64,000 nt of DNA. It comes from Phormidium ambiguum IAM M-71. GTDB taxonomy: Bacteria > Cyanobacteriota > Cyanobacteriia > Cyanobacteriales > Aerosakkonemataceae. Below the pieces are notes generated by a model that was given only the letters and a program-made list of their open reading frames with translations, searched no databases and had not been told where the DNA came from. The stretch is taken from the NCBI RefSeq assembly GCF_001904725.1, contig NZ_MRCE01000011.1, positions 156,543-220,542 of the forward strand, in the 5' to 3' direction. Both the position numbers and the translations under genes were made by a program. Of this stretch, positions 28,201-36,488 are shown in pieces; position 1 is the first letter of the stretch; every line of letters begins with the position of its first letter.

Positions 28201-28516
28201 CGTAGTATCGTCAGCCAAAGAAGCATTATCAGCATTAAATAAGTTTCTTCCCGACCTTTTAGTTAGTGATATTGGAATGCCAGAAATGGATGGTTATATG
28301 TTGATTGAAAACGTTCGTTCTTTTCCAATGGAAAAGGGAGGAACCATTCCAGCGATCGCACTTACCGCTTACGCCGGAGAATATAATGAACAAAAAGCAC
28401 TCTCTAGCGGATTTCACAAACATATTGCTAAACCCGTAGAACCAGAAACCTTAATACAAGCAATTACCAGTTTAGTTCAACCAAAAAATCTTAGCCAAAA
28501 TCTCACAGAAAAATAA
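25298..28516 (+). CDS. PAS-rich hybrid sensor histidine kinase with receiver domain
   Basis: A 1072-residue hybrid kinase. Residues about 10-110 form a four-helix membrane domain of DUF4118/KdpD type. Four PAS/PAC modules follow at roughly 125-245, 255-372, 405-530 and 540-670, separated by coiled coils. HisKA carries the phospho-His in FLAVLSHELRSPLNPI, then comes HATPase_c with the N box (IWNLLSNAVKFT) and G box (FGGLGLGLAIV). A receiver domain at about 950-1065 has the phospho-acceptor Asp in LLVSDIGMPEMDG. The start is TTG at 25298, forced by an in-frame stop at 25283. No partner regulator is adjacent; the ligand is unknown. Confidence 0.93.
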   Translation: MNNGSSWKTTYWKYHPYLVAIVANTIVLIFTLLLQPILTPTLFALFYASITLTSLYGGKKAGILATVLAGISFKFFFIAPIYSLAIFSAKELFRLIILLSVALLLVFVSSSLRSAKLRVEKNFQKLRETQQMFESFMNHTPGPAYIKDEAGRYIYVNQTAEQIFKRQLKDFLGKTDFDFFPADIAQQWSDNDLAVLSANQAIEFIETALQTDGEHIYTAFKFPLPGTQGRKLLAGISLDITESQRIKEALHESNERYRLLAEGLPQFVWISDNNYQLEYCNQYWYEYTGLNRKQTLNSGWSTVVYPDDVERLIQRWKVAAAVNESYEIEYRVRQINGEYRWFLSSVAPIHDSRGNVIKWVGTAIDIHDRKQAEAQRTQLLTAEQTARQEAELAKTQAEVERSRLQEFFRKAPALIAVTKGRDHVYEFVNTAHQQVVGRSEVELIGKPMKEIFPELQGQGFFEAIDEVYQTGKTFVGNEMPATYDRYNNGIIYQGFFNCVYQPLWNTAGEVEGILLHAVEVTEQVLARQQTEELLKQLESERALLEAVLQQMPGGVIIAEAPSGKLILGNKQVEEIWRKPFIPSDNVEQYREYSGFHLDGKLYQIEEWPLARSLSTGEIITGEVIKILRGDDSYGFIEVSSTPICDRTGNIVAGVVTFHDITERKQVEKEREQLLAREQAAREESEAANRTKDEFLAVLSHELRSPLNPILGWAKLLRTRQLNPTKTAQALETIERNAKLQAQLVEDLLDVSRILRGKLSLNIAPVNLINVIEAAIETVRLAALAKSIQIDTIFSQNIGLVTGDANRLQQVIWNLLSNAVKFTQIGGKVEIRLQEVNHQAQIEVIDNGKGIQPEFLPYVFDYFRQADSSTTRKFGGLGLGLAIVRQVVELHGGTVLAASAGEGEGAIFTVTLPLLKEENKILKLENNGNYSLKPSTLPLIGLKILLVDDEPDVRQLISFILEEYGATITVVSSAKEALSALNKFLPDLLVSDIGMPEMDGYMLIENVRSFPMEKGGTIPAIALTAYAGEYNEQKALSSGFHKHIAKPVEPETLIQAITSLVQPKNLSQNLTEK

Positions 28517-28787
28517 GCAGGTCGTTGGAAACAGACGATCGCTACAGTTAATAAAAAATCTTTTAAATATACTGAACACCTCTCGTAGATTGCGTTTCGT
28601 CTTCTTTAAGAAAATTATCACTTGAATTTTTACCACAACAGAGTTTTGCGGTGCTACTATGGTGAAAGAGATTTAAATATCGGTTGCAGCATTTGTTTTT
28701 AGCATTAACTAGTTACTACGTTTTTCCATTGACAGACTTCTCTCCGAAATTTCACTCTCCTCATTCCTTAAATTTTGGAGAAAATTT

Positions 28788-29090
28788 ATGTCAATCTATG
28801 TAGGTAATTTGTCCTATAACGTTACAGAAGCCGATCTAACTTCTGTATTTGGAGAATATGGCTCGGTAAAACGAGTTCAGTTACCAACTGACCGCGAAAC
28901 AGGTCGGGTACGCGGTTTTGGTTTTGTAGAAATGGGTGCCGATGCTGAAGAAACAGCAGCTATTGAAGCACTTGATGGCGCAGAGTGGATGGGTCGTGAT
29001 TTGAAAGTCAATAAAGCAAAACCTCGTGAAGAACGCGGTAGCTCATTTGGCGGTGGACACAGAAATAACAACTCTTCCCGTCGCTACTAA
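28788..29090 (+). CDS. RRM RNA-binding protein
   Basis: A 100-residue protein with one RNA recognition motif: RNP2 is SIYVGNLSYNV and RNP1 is RGFGFVEMG. A short glycine/arginine/asparagine-rich tail ends in NNSSRRY. This is the cyanobacterial Rbp type, often induced by cold, and in some species it helps locate mRNAs at the thylakoid membrane. The 271-bp upstream region would hold a long leader, a usual feature of such genes. Two terminators follow. Confidence 0.93.
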   Translation: MSIYVGNLSYNVTEADLTSVFGEYGSVKRVQLPTDRETGRVRGFGFVEMGADAEETAAIEALDGAEWMGRDLKVNKAKPREERGSSFGGGHRNNNSSRRY

Positions 29091-29095
29091 ATCTG

Positions 29096-29119
29096 AAAAG
29101 CTAATTACTATTAGCTTTT
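29096..29119 (+). terminator. First hairpin after RRM gene
   Basis: AAAAGCTAAT at 29096-29105 pairs with ATTAGCTTTT at 29110-29119 over a TACT loop, 10 bp perfect. Confidence 0.75.
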
Positions 29120-29142
29120 AAAAATAGACTACATATAAGTTT

Positions 29143-29184
29143 AAAAGAGTCAGATAGAAATACCTGACTCTTTTTAGTTTTTTT
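29143..29184 (+). terminator. Second terminator after RRM gene
   Basis: AAAAGAGTCAG at 29143-29153 pairs with CTGACTCTTTT at 29164-29174, followed by TAGTTTTTTT. Confidence 0.85.
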
Positions 29185-29229
29185 AGTTTTTTAGTAACAA
29201 GTTACAAAAACTATATACAAGACGCTGAA

Positions 29230-29436
29230 TTAATTTAATTTCAAAGCACTAACTGGCACGTCATCCCATGATTCTACAGTTCGCAGACTTACTACCCAAC
29301 CTGCGGTTTTTTGCTCTTCTGTCAAATTTTGTTGAAATGATTCCTGGCAAGCTTTTGCTTGTTCCTCGTTACAAGTAGCAATACAAGAGTAAATAATACC
29401 TGACGGATCGATTTGTTCATTTACCCAAATAGTCAC
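29230..29436 (-). CDS. Small conserved-looking protein of unknown function
   Basis: A 68-residue soluble protein (MTIWVNEQIDPSGIIYSCIA at the N-terminus) with two central cysteines in CIATCNEEQAKAC. No recognised domain. The ATG has AGGAGC a few bases upstream, which supports translation. It lies between the RRM gene and ftsH on the minus strand. Confidence 0.65.
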   Translation of the reverse strand: MTIWVNEQIDPSGIIYSCIATCNEEQAKACQESFQQNLTEEQKTAGWVVSLRTVESWDDVPVSALKLN

Positions 29437-29492
29437 GATTTAGCTCCTGTAAAGTTTCACAAGCATTTTATCCCAAAACCTGAATTAAGATA

Positions 29493-29525
29493 AGATCCCC
29501 GACTTCTTGAAGAAGTCGGGGATCT
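29493..29525. repeat. Perfect palindromic repeat, likely terminator
   Basis: AGATCCCCGACTTCTT at 29493-29508 and its exact complement at 29510-29525 are separated by one base. Variants recur at 42591-42625 and 60221-60254, always next to a gene end. Here it follows the 3' end of ftsH (minus) by 63 bp and could form a very stable stem on either strand. Confidence 0.75.
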
Positions 29526-29588
29526 AGAAAAAAAAAAGGGTAACTCAGGAAAACCCCAATTACCCCAATTAAATTAATCTCAAACTAA

Positions 29589-31436
29589 CTAAGCTAAAGA
29601 AGCCATTGTGACATCACTGTTTGCCAAGATTTCTTGTAATTCATCAGCGTCTACAGTTTCTTTTTCAATTAACAAAGCTGATAACTGATCCAGCAAAGCA
29701 CGGTTACTAACTAACACATCCTTAGCTCGTTTATAAGCTTCATCAACTAAAATCCGAACTTCTTCATCTACCAACGCTGCTGTTTCTTCCGAGAAATCAC
29801 GCTCTGACATGATATCTCTGCCTAAGAACATATTACCTTGCTGACGACCGAGAGCAACTTGTCCGACACGATCGCTCATTCCAAAGCGCATCACCATCTG
29901 ACGTGCTACTCTCGCTACTTGCTGCAAGTCACTCGAAGCACCAGTAGTAACCTCTTCTTCACCAAAGATGATTTCTTCTGCGACTCGACCACCCAACAGC
30001 ATCGCCATCCGGTTTTGCAAGTAAGAACGGCTCAATAAACCAGAATCTAGTCTATCTTCGCTGGGAGCAAACCAAGTAATCCCACCAGCTTGACCGCGAG
30101 GAATAATGCTAATCTTTTGTACTGGGTCAAAGTCAGGCATTAACGCACCAACTACTGCGTGACCAGCTTCGTGATAAGCTACTACCGCTTTGCGTTTTTC
30201 GCTCATCATCCGGTCTTTCTTTTCGGGGCCAGCTAATACGCGATCGATCGCGTCATTGACTTCATCCATTGAGATTTCCGTCAAATTACGACGCGCTGCC
30301 AAAATTGCCGCTTCGTTGAGCAAGTTAGACAAGTCTGCACCAGTAAAACCTGGAGTCCGACGCGCAATTCTTTCCAAGTCTACATCTTGCGCCAAAGTCT
30401 TGCCCCGAGCATGAACGTTCAGAATTTCCAAACGTCCCGCAAAGTCAGGACGGTCTACTACTACCTGACGGTCAAAACGACCTGGACGTAACAACGCCGC
30501 ATCTAATACATCAGGACGGTTGGTAGCTGCAATAATAATGATTCCGGTGTTACCTTCAAAACCATCCATTTCGGTTAGTAGTTGGTTTAAGGTTTGTTCC
30601 CGTTCATCGTTACCACCGCCTAAACCAGCACCACGCTGACGACCTACCGCATCAATTTCATCAATAAATACGATACAAGGTGCATTAGATTTAGCTTGTT
30701 CAAACAAGTCGCGCACGCGGGAAGCACCCACGCCGACGAACATTTCCACAAACTCAGAACCAGAAATACTGAAGAAAGGTACGCCTGCTTCCCCAGCTAC
30801 CGCACGGGCTAATAAAGTTTTACCAGTTCCCGGAGGGCCAACCAAGAGTACGCCTTTAGGAATTTTCGCACCGACTGCGGTAAAGCGATCGGCATTCTTC
30901 AAAAAGTCTACAACTTCGTTAAGTTCCAGTTTCGCTTGGTCAATACCCGCCACATCCCCGAAAGTTACTTGGGTTTGTGGTTCCATTTGCACCCGCGCTT
31001 TCGACTTCCCAAAGTTCATCGCCTGCGAACCCGGGCCATTCTGAGCGCGTCTGAGTAAAAAGAACAGTCCCACTAAAAGTAAAATCGGGAAAAATAAACT
31101 GCTCAGTGCTCTTAACCAGAAAGCATCATCACTTGGGGGTAAAACTGAGATGTCAACTTGATTTTTGGTTAAAGTGTTGATTAATTCGGGATCGTTGGGG
31201 AGGTTAACTATAACGGTTTTGCCTTTAGGATCTTCTGGATCTGTCAGACGAGCAAACGATCGATCTGCACTAATACTAACTTTGGCTACTCGTTTGCTTT
31301 CAACTGCCCGGATAAACTGGTCGTAGCGCCAAGTTTCTCTCGTTTGTGGCTGTTTGTCAAAAAAGGCGGTTGCTAATGCAACTACTACTAAGGCTAGCAG
31401 TGCATATAGCCCTGCGTTTCTCCACTGCTTATTCAC
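29589..31436 (-). CDS. ftsH: ATP-dependent zinc metalloprotease FtsH
   Basis: A 615-residue membrane protease. Two membrane segments (about 8-25 and 106-128) flank a short outside domain. The AAA domain has Walker A GPPGTGKT at 200-207 and Walker B IVFIDEID at 256-262, with the second region of homology around 305-323. The zinc site HEAGH is at 422-426. FtsH hexamers remove damaged membrane proteins, including photosystem II D1 in cyanobacteria. Which of the usual four cyanobacterial paralogues this is I cannot say with certainty. The ATG at 31436 begins [16 protein letters not shown]. Confidence 0.96.
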   Translation of the reverse strand: MNKQWRNAGLYALLALVVVALATAFFDKQPQTRETWRYDQFIRAVESKRVAKVSISADRSFARLTDPEDPKGKTVIVNLPNDPELINTLTKNQVDISVLPPSDDAFWLRALSSLFFPILLLVGLFFLLRRAQNGPGSQAMNFGKSKARVQMEPQTQVTFGDVAGIDQAKLELNEVVDFLKNADRFTAVGAKIPKGVLLVGPPGTGKTLLARAVAGEAGVPFFSISGSEFVEMFVGVGASRVRDLFEQAKSNAPCIVFIDEIDAVGRQRGAGLGGGNDEREQTLNQLLTEMDGFEGNTGIIIIAATNRPDVLDAALLRPGRFDRQVVVDRPDFAGRLEILNVHARGKTLAQDVDLERIARRTPGFTGADLSNLLNEAAILAARRNLTEISMDEVNDAIDRVLAGPEKKDRMMSEKRKAVVAYHEAGHAVVGALMPDFDPVQKISIIPRGQAGGITWFAPSEDRLDSGLLSRSYLQNRMAMLLGGRVAEEIIFGEEEVTTGASSDLQQVARVARQMVMRFGMSDRVGQVALGRQQGNMFLGRDIMSERDFSEETAALVDEEVRILVDEAYKRAKDVLVSNRALLDQLSALLIEKETVDADELQEILANSDVTMASLA

Positions 31437-31646
31437 TCTTGGTCAATCCTCCAAGGTTTTTTATCTTTCAGGCTTTATTGCGTACTCTTATGTTAATTTA
31501 TCTTAACCTATCTGAGAAACTGGCAACAGATCGAGTATGAAATCTCTAGGTTTTTCCGGGGAAATATGAGAATGAGGTCGTCGTAGTCGGTAATTAGTAG
31601 AATCCCAAGTTTGGAATTTTCCTGTTTCCCAGTCCCCAGTCCCCAG

Positions 31647-32381
31647 CTACCAGATCACTGTATGAATCGGTACGATTTCCACCACACTATTACTGTAGGC
31701 GATCGCTTCCATACCCGATACTAACTCCTCTGTCCAGAGTTCTTCTTCGACAATCTGATTTTGACTTTTCAGCCAATCAATTAACTGTTTCCGCATTAGC
31801 CCTGGTAAAATTCTCTCTGTTAATGGCGGTGTCCACCATCTTCTATCTTGCCATCCCCACAAATTTCCTGTACTAGTTTCCAACCAGTTACCAGTTTCAT
31901 CTATTAAGATCGCTTCTTTCGCTCCATGCTTTTTCGCTTCATTCAATGCTAGCCAAGCAGTTAAATAATTGCCTGTTTTATGTTCTGCTAAACTGCGCCT
32001 AAATTCTGCTGTCTTTGCTAACCAAGCAACTATACCTTGCTGTTGTCTTTCCTCTAAATCAGGTGGTAAATATCGCCCGATTATCCATTCTCTCCCATCG
32101 GGAAAAATTGTAATTCTTAATACCGGAAAATCTCTCTGCAATATTTCTGCACCTTCTCTAATTCTCGCCCAATTTGGTTCTTGCCAGCCAAAGGTTTGGA
32201 TACTGCTGCGTAGTCGATCGCAATGTCCTTGCCAGTTTGTTCTCCCATCATCCAACGAATCAGCATAAACTCTTAAGGTCGTGAAGATTGTTGCTCCATA
32301 AAGTATTCCCGGTTCATCGATTCCTAACTCTATTCTCCCTTTCTTATTTAGCTTTCCTGCATACCACATTGATTTACTCAA
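31647..32381 (-). CDS. Class IV aminotransferase (aminodeoxychorismate lyase-like)
   Basis: A 244-residue PLP enzyme of fold type IV. The PLP lysine is probably in HKTGNYLTAWLALNEAKKHG, and the cofactor-phosphate region LETSTGNLWGW is intact. The N-terminal IDEPGILYGATIFTTLRVY is also typical. Close relatives are aminodeoxychorismate lyase (PabC, making p-aminobenzoate for folate) and branched-chain or D-amino-acid aminotransferases. PabC is favoured by length and by the N-terminus, but this is not certain. Confidence 0.82.
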   Translation of the reverse strand: MSKSMWYAGKLNKKGRIELGIDEPGILYGATIFTTLRVYADSLDDGRTNWQGHCDRLRSSIQTFGWQEPNWARIREGAEILQRDFPVLRITIFPDGREWIIGRYLPPDLEERQQQGIVAWLAKTAEFRRSLAEHKTGNYLTAWLALNEAKKHGAKEAILIDETGNWLETSTGNLWGWQDRRWWTPPLTERILPGLMRKQLIDWLKSQNQIVEEELWTEELVSGMEAIAYSNSVVEIVPIHTVIW

Positions 32382-32789
32382 TTCTTCAAAAAACCTTAAA
32401 TTTAGCCAACTTAACTAAAAAAATTTTATTTTTATGACTTTCGGGATTGTTTTTTTGCCTTTTTAAATCTATAATTTTGAAAATTGGAATATTGACAAAA
32501 ATAAAATTTTCTTTAACAGCCCCATTATAATAATTATACGACAAGAACACGCCTAAAAAAGCAAAATAGCTTTCTTTTATCATTTAAAACCCATAGAAAA
32601 AACTTATACATTGACGCTATTAGTGCTGTTGTTAGCTCACCTTTACTTGTGACAAGATCGCTAATTTATCGTGATAAAATTTAAATACTTCAATAAGACA
32701 CTTTTAAGTATCTCAAATCCCCCAAGTAATATTTACCTTTTAGACCAACATTTGCAACACACTAATCTGAACTAAAAGAGGTTAAAAAG
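32382..32789. other. Gene-free interval before the Pro/Asn repeat gene
   Basis: A 408-bp AT-rich region. A 65-codon minus-strand ORF (32386-32583) is phenylalanine/lysine-rich with no ribosome site and is not called. The region should contain the promoter of the downstream gene, and AGAGG lies just before its ATG. I see no strong hairpin. Confidence 0.4.
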
Positions 32790-33023
32790 ATGATAAATAA
32801 AACGCAATCCACTTCTACGAATCCTCAACCTAATGTAGATCCCAATACAGAACCTTACACAAATCCACATCCTGCTCCTGTGAAAGATCCTAATGTCGAT
32901 CCCTATGCAAATCCTGAACCAGAATTGGATACAGAGCCTAATTTAGAACCTTATACCAATCCTCATCCTGAACCAATAATTGACCCTAACCTCGATCCTT
33001 ATACAAATCCCGAATCTGAATAA
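32790..33023 (+). CDS. Short Pro/Asn/Asp repeat protein
   Basis: A 77-residue acidic, low-complexity protein. Units of the type (D/E)P-N-x-x-PYxNP-(H/E)-PE recur about six times, for example DPNTEPYTNPHP, DPNVDPYANPEP and DPNLDPYTNPES. There is no cysteine or hydrophobic core and no signal peptide, so it is probably intrinsically disordered. AGAGG upstream of the ATG and a strong terminator directly after the stop indicate a real monocistronic gene. I do not recognise the family. Confidence 0.75.
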   Translation: MINKTQSTSTNPQPNVDPNTEPYTNPHPAPVKDPNVDPYANPEPELDTEPNLEPYTNPHPEPIIDPNLDPYTNPESE

Positions 33024-33024
33024 G

Positions 33025-33066
33025 AATAGATCTTCCGTACTCAACTGCGGAAGATCTGTTATTTCT
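33025..33066 (+). terminator. Terminator of the Pro/Asn repeat gene
   Basis: AGATCTTCCG at 33028-33037 pairs with CGGAAGATCT at 33048-33057 (10-base loop), and the stem extends outward by three more pairs. GTTATTTCT follows. Confidence 0.8.
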
Positions 33067-33143
33067 AACACCTTAATGATTGCTACAAATAAATTTCTTT
33101 GTCTTTGCAACCATCATCTGTAGCAACCTTCAGGAAAAAAAGT

Positions 33144-34595
33144 TTAATTAAACCAGGAGCGAACTAAATTTACAAAGCCTTCCCAGAAGTTTTGTTTAGA
33201 GGAGTTTGACAATGATTGGTAATATTGCCAATCAGTAGCAGTTTGGCAGTTAATTTCGGATAAAGTTGGAAAAACAGGAATCAGATGAGCGATCGCCTGA
33301 ATTTTTAGCTTTTGTTGCATCGCCAAAGCAAATACATGAATTAGCTCGCTAGCTTCCGGGCCAACAATGTGAGCGCCGAGAATTTCCCCATTAGCAAGAG
33401 TAATAACTTTACAAAAACCCGTCGTTTCGCCACTAATTTGAGCTTTATCAATCATTTTAAAATGGCGACGAGTCACTAAAATATCATCACCATAACGATG
33501 TTTAGCTTGCTTTTCCGTTAAACCTACCCTTGCCAATTCAGGATCGGAAAAAATTGCCCAAGGAATATAGCGATAATCAACCTGAGAAACAGAAACACTA
33601 AGGAGATTTTTTAAAGCTATTTGCGCCTCATAATTAGCAATATGAGGAAAGCGATAACCACCTAACATATCACCACAAGCATAAATCCGATGATTAGTAG
33701 TTTGGAGTTTTGAATTAACTATAATTCCATGACTATTACACTTAACACCCACAGCATCTAAATTTAAAGCCGTCGTATCAGGCTGGAATTCGGCAGCAAT
33801 TAAAATTTCATCAGCATCGATCGCTTTATTTCCCAATTGAATCCACTTTTTACCTTGTAACCATCTAACTTGAGTTACATGATATTCTGTAAAAACTTGA
33901 ATTCCTTCCGCTTCTAATTGCGACTGAATTAACAGAGCAGCTTCTGTATCTTCCTTAGTTAAAATATGGGAACTACTGACTACTAGAGAAACTTTTGTTC
34001 CCAATCGAGAAAAAATTTGTGCCAGTTCCACTCCTACCGGATCGTTACCAATAATAATTAAACTTTTTGGTAACTCAGCATTAGCTAATTGCCAAATGCT
34101 ATCAGGAGTAAGATAACCCGCACTTTCTAAACCTTCGATTTCAGGAATAATCGGAGTAGAATTAGTAGCAATTAAATACTTGCGCGATCGCAAATATTGG
34201 TCTTTCACCGCCAACGCGAAATTCGGTTCGTGACGACAAAATTCTCCTTCTCCAAAAACTACATCTACTCCTAAAGAAGCCAACACAGCCGGAGAATAAT
34301 TTTCATCTAAACTAGCAACAACTCCTTTAGCCCACTTGAGAATTTCACCAAATTCTAAACTGCCATTTAGTTGTTGAGTTTCCGAAAAACCAAATACTGT
34401 CGCCTCCTTTAAAATTCGTGCAACTTTTCCTATATGAGTAAGAGCTTTATTATATTTAGAACTAGATTCCGACCAAGTAGAACCCAATAATGGGGAAGCG
34501 ACCAAAGCAACACGAGCATTAGAATGAGTGGCTTTCACAGCCGCATAAATTCCAGCCGGACTACCACCAATTACCACTAAATCATAATCAAACAT
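33144..34595 (-). CDS. FAD pyridine-nucleotide oxidoreductase lacking the redox disulfide
   Basis: A 483-residue protein with the layout of dihydrolipoamide dehydrogenase/mercuric reductase: FAD-binding VVIGGSPAGIYAA at 7-19, an NAD-binding domain (LIIIGNDPVGVELAQIFSRLG), the FAD motif IYACGDMLGGYRF and a C-terminal dimerisation domain. The active-site motif TCVNxGCIPSKAL reads TWSESSSKYNKAL, with Trp41 and Ser46 in place of the two cysteines. The C-terminal HPTLSE reads VFPTLSE, so the catalytic His is also gone. It cannot do disulfide chemistry; an NAD(P)H-quinone or other electron-transfer role is inferred. The ATG at 34595 is preferred to a TTG at 34619. Confidence 0.86.
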   Translation of the reverse strand: MFDYDLVVIGGSPAGIYAAVKATHSNARVALVASPLLGSTWSESSSKYNKALTHIGKVARILKEATVFGFSETQQLNGSLEFGEILKWAKGVVASLDENYSPAVLASLGVDVVFGEGEFCRHEPNFALAVKDQYLRSRKYLIATNSTPIIPEIEGLESAGYLTPDSIWQLANAELPKSLIIIGNDPVGVELAQIFSRLGTKVSLVVSSSHILTKEDTEAALLIQSQLEAEGIQVFTEYHVTQVRWLQGKKWIQLGNKAIDADEILIAAEFQPDTTALNLDAVGVKCNSHGIIVNSKLQTTNHRIYACGDMLGGYRFPHIANYEAQIALKNLLSVSVSQVDYRYIPWAIFSDPELARVGLTEKQAKHRYGDDILVTRRHFKMIDKAQISGETTGFCKVITLANGEILGAHIVGPEASELIHVFALAMQQKLKIQAIAHLIPVFPTLSEINCQTATDWQYYQSLSNSSKQNFWEGFVNLVRSWFN

Positions 34596-34678
34596 AGAAA
34601 TAATCAGACCAGAGAACAAGGAGACCAGGAGACAAAAAGAAGTTTTACCTTCTGCTTTGGAGCCTCCTGCTTTCTACC

Positions 34679-35761
34679 TTATAATAGAATTTTGGCTAAT
34701 CCACTAATCAGACGTTGGTTATCTATTTGCGATCGGACTGCAACGCGAAAATAGCGATCGCCTAATTCGGGAAAACTCACACAATCACGAATCAAAATTT
34801 GACTTTCTTGGAGTAACTTTTCCTGAAGTAAGCAACTAGACACCGCAGATTTTACTAACAAAAAATTGGCTGCACTTTCGTAAGGGTTTAAACCAGGAAG
34901 TTCGGCTAAACCTTGAAATAATTTCATGCCAGATACTTGTAACCAATCCCAAGTTTGCCGTTGAAAAACTGTATCTGCGATCGCAGCCTGAGCCGCCGCC
35001 GCCGCTAAAACATTGACGGGCCAAGGATCGCGCCTAGCCTGCCAACGTTTCAATCGTTCGGGATGAGCGATCGCATACCCCAATCGCAGACCTGGTAAAC
35101 TGTAGAATTTGGTCAAACTTCGCAGAATAACCAAATTCGGAAACTCATGCACTAAAGGAATTAAACTTTGCTCTCGATCTGGTGGCAAAAAATCCATAAA
35201 AGCTTCATCTACCACCACCAAAGCAAACATTTTCAACAAGGGCAAAATTGTTTCTTTTAAAAACAATTTACCTGTAGGATTGTGCGGATTATTTAACAAC
35301 AAACCATTGTTGAGCGAAGCGAGAGTTTGTTTTTTCCAATCCAGAAACTCCAGACTGACAAACTCTCCTGCTGCACTCAACAACGGACATTCCACAACTC
35401 TGGCATTAAATGCCCGCAAAGCCCGCCAGTAATCATTAAAAGCTGGTGTGACTAGAAAAGTCCGATCCAACTCTGACAAATCCCAACCAGCCCAAGTCAG
35501 TAACTCTGCTGAACCATTACCCGGAAGAATCCAGTCAGAAGGCACTTGATGTACCTCTGACAAAGTTATCCTTAGCTGATAATAATCCGGGTCAGGATAA
35601 GCTGGCAGATTTGGTAAATGCGACTTAATCGCAGCGATCGCTGACTCAGGCGGGCCTAAAGGATTGATACTGGCGGAAAAATCTAAAATCGCATCAGGGG
35701 AACAGCCTATCAGTGCAGCTGCCCAGGCAATATTCCCCCCATGCAGTGGTCGATTGAACAA
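34679..35761 (-). CDS. cobD: Threonine-phosphate decarboxylase-like class II aminotransferase
   Basis: A 360-residue fold-type I PLP enzyme. The start RPLHGGNIAWAA and ILDFSASINPLGPP are hallmarks of CobD, which makes (R)-1-amino-2-propanol phosphate for the cobalamin lower loop. PLP contacts are LLNNPHNPTGKLF, VVDEAFMDF and the Schiff-base lysine in LRSLTKFYSLPGLRLGY. Histidinol-phosphate aminotransferase is a relative, but the N-terminus favours CobD. The start is a TTG at 35761, 20 bases after the HU gene on the same strand; no ATG or GTG is available upstream in frame. Confidence 0.85.
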   Translation of the reverse strand: MFNRPLHGGNIAWAAALIGCSPDAILDFSASINPLGPPESAIAAIKSHLPNLPAYPDPDYYQLRITLSEVHQVPSDWILPGNGSAELLTWAGWDLSELDRTFLVTPAFNDYWRALRAFNARVVECPLLSAAGEFVSLEFLDWKKQTLASLNNGLLLNNPHNPTGKLFLKETILPLLKMFALVVVDEAFMDFLPPDREQSLIPLVHEFPNLVILRSLTKFYSLPGLRLGYAIAHPERLKRWQARRDPWPVNVLAAAAAQAAIADTVFQRQTWDWLQVSGMKLFQGLAELPGLNPYESAANFLLVKSAVSSCLLQEKLLQESQILIRDCVSFPELGDRYFRVAVRSQIDNQRLISGLAKILL

Positions 35762-35781
35762 AGAACCTGTCCCTGTGACGA

Positions 35782-36060
35782 TTATTGAGGTGCGACTTTT
35801 TCCTTAAACAGTTTACCTGGAGAAAAAGCCGGAACTCTGGTTTCTGGAATTTCCATTTTATCGCCAGTTTTCGGATTTCGGCCTTCACGAGCTTTCCGTT
35901 GACGTGGTTCAAAAGAACCAAAACCCACCAGCGTTACCTTATCACCAGCAGAAACCGCATCTACGATCGCTTCCAAAGCTGCGGTCAGTACAGCATCAGC
36001 TTGTTTCTTGGTTACATTAGCTTTTTCAGCTATTACGTCAACTAATTCACCTTTGTTCAT
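35782..36060 (-). CDS. hup: HU-family DNA-binding protein
   Basis: A 92-residue nucleoid protein: MNKGELVDVIAEKANVTKKQ begins it, the HU signature GFGSFEPRQRKAREGRNPKTG is in the middle, and the beta-arm with the intercalating proline follows (IPETRVPAFSPGKLFKE). HU dimers bend and compact DNA. Length is standard. It is upstream of cobD on the same strand with only 20 bases between them. A long leader with a conserved-looking hairpin lies upstream. Confidence 0.96.
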   Translation of the reverse strand: MNKGELVDVIAEKANVTKKQADAVLTAALEAIVDAVSAGDKVTLVGFGSFEPRQRKAREGRNPKTGDKMEIPETRVPAFSPGKLFKEKVAPQ

Positions 36061-36488
36061 GTTCTTGCTTGAACTCCTTAGAAATCAGCATTTGGTGACT
36101 TTTCACCCCATCCATTCCCTGTGGTATGGGGTCGCCAAATGAATAGAGTTTTAAGTAAAAATTTCTATTCACTCAGCAACGAGAGAGGGGTTCAACAAAC
36201 AAAACGCCGAAATGCCCATCTACCCGATGTTTCACTGCCTTATTCTAAGGTGTACGCGCTGAATATGGAATGGTGAAACCTTTAAGATATATGGATTTCA
36301 GGACTTTTTTAAGCAAAAACTTAGATTTTCGCCTCAGTTTCCCCTGAGAAGTCACCACATTTAAATCTCTGAAACTCTTACTGGGTAAAGATTTCAAGCT
36401 AATCGACAAAAAACGGGGAAGATTCTGAGGAATAAAGTTTAAATTTTCCTAACTTCCCGATTTTTTGTTCGATCGCCTTTACCTTAAT
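36061..36488. other. HU leader region with hairpin at 36091-36139
   Basis: A 428-bp region without genes between hup and pilQ, both on the minus strand. TTTGGTG (36091-36097) and ACCCCAT (36105-36111) pair with ATGGGGT (36126-36132) and CGCCAAA (36133-36139), making a two-part stem 30 bases before the HU start. It would lie in the hup 5' leader. AAGGAG lies 13 bases before the HU ATG. The rest is AT-rich with no other signal that I can support. Confidence 0.5.

Noticed and set aside
32386..32583. 65-codon minus-strand ORF
   Set aside because: Low-complexity Phe/Lys/Ile/Asn composition in an AT-rich gap, no ribosome site and no recognisable domain.
35785..36045. 86-codon plus-strand ORF opposite HU
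   Set aside because: Antisense to a well-defined HU gene.
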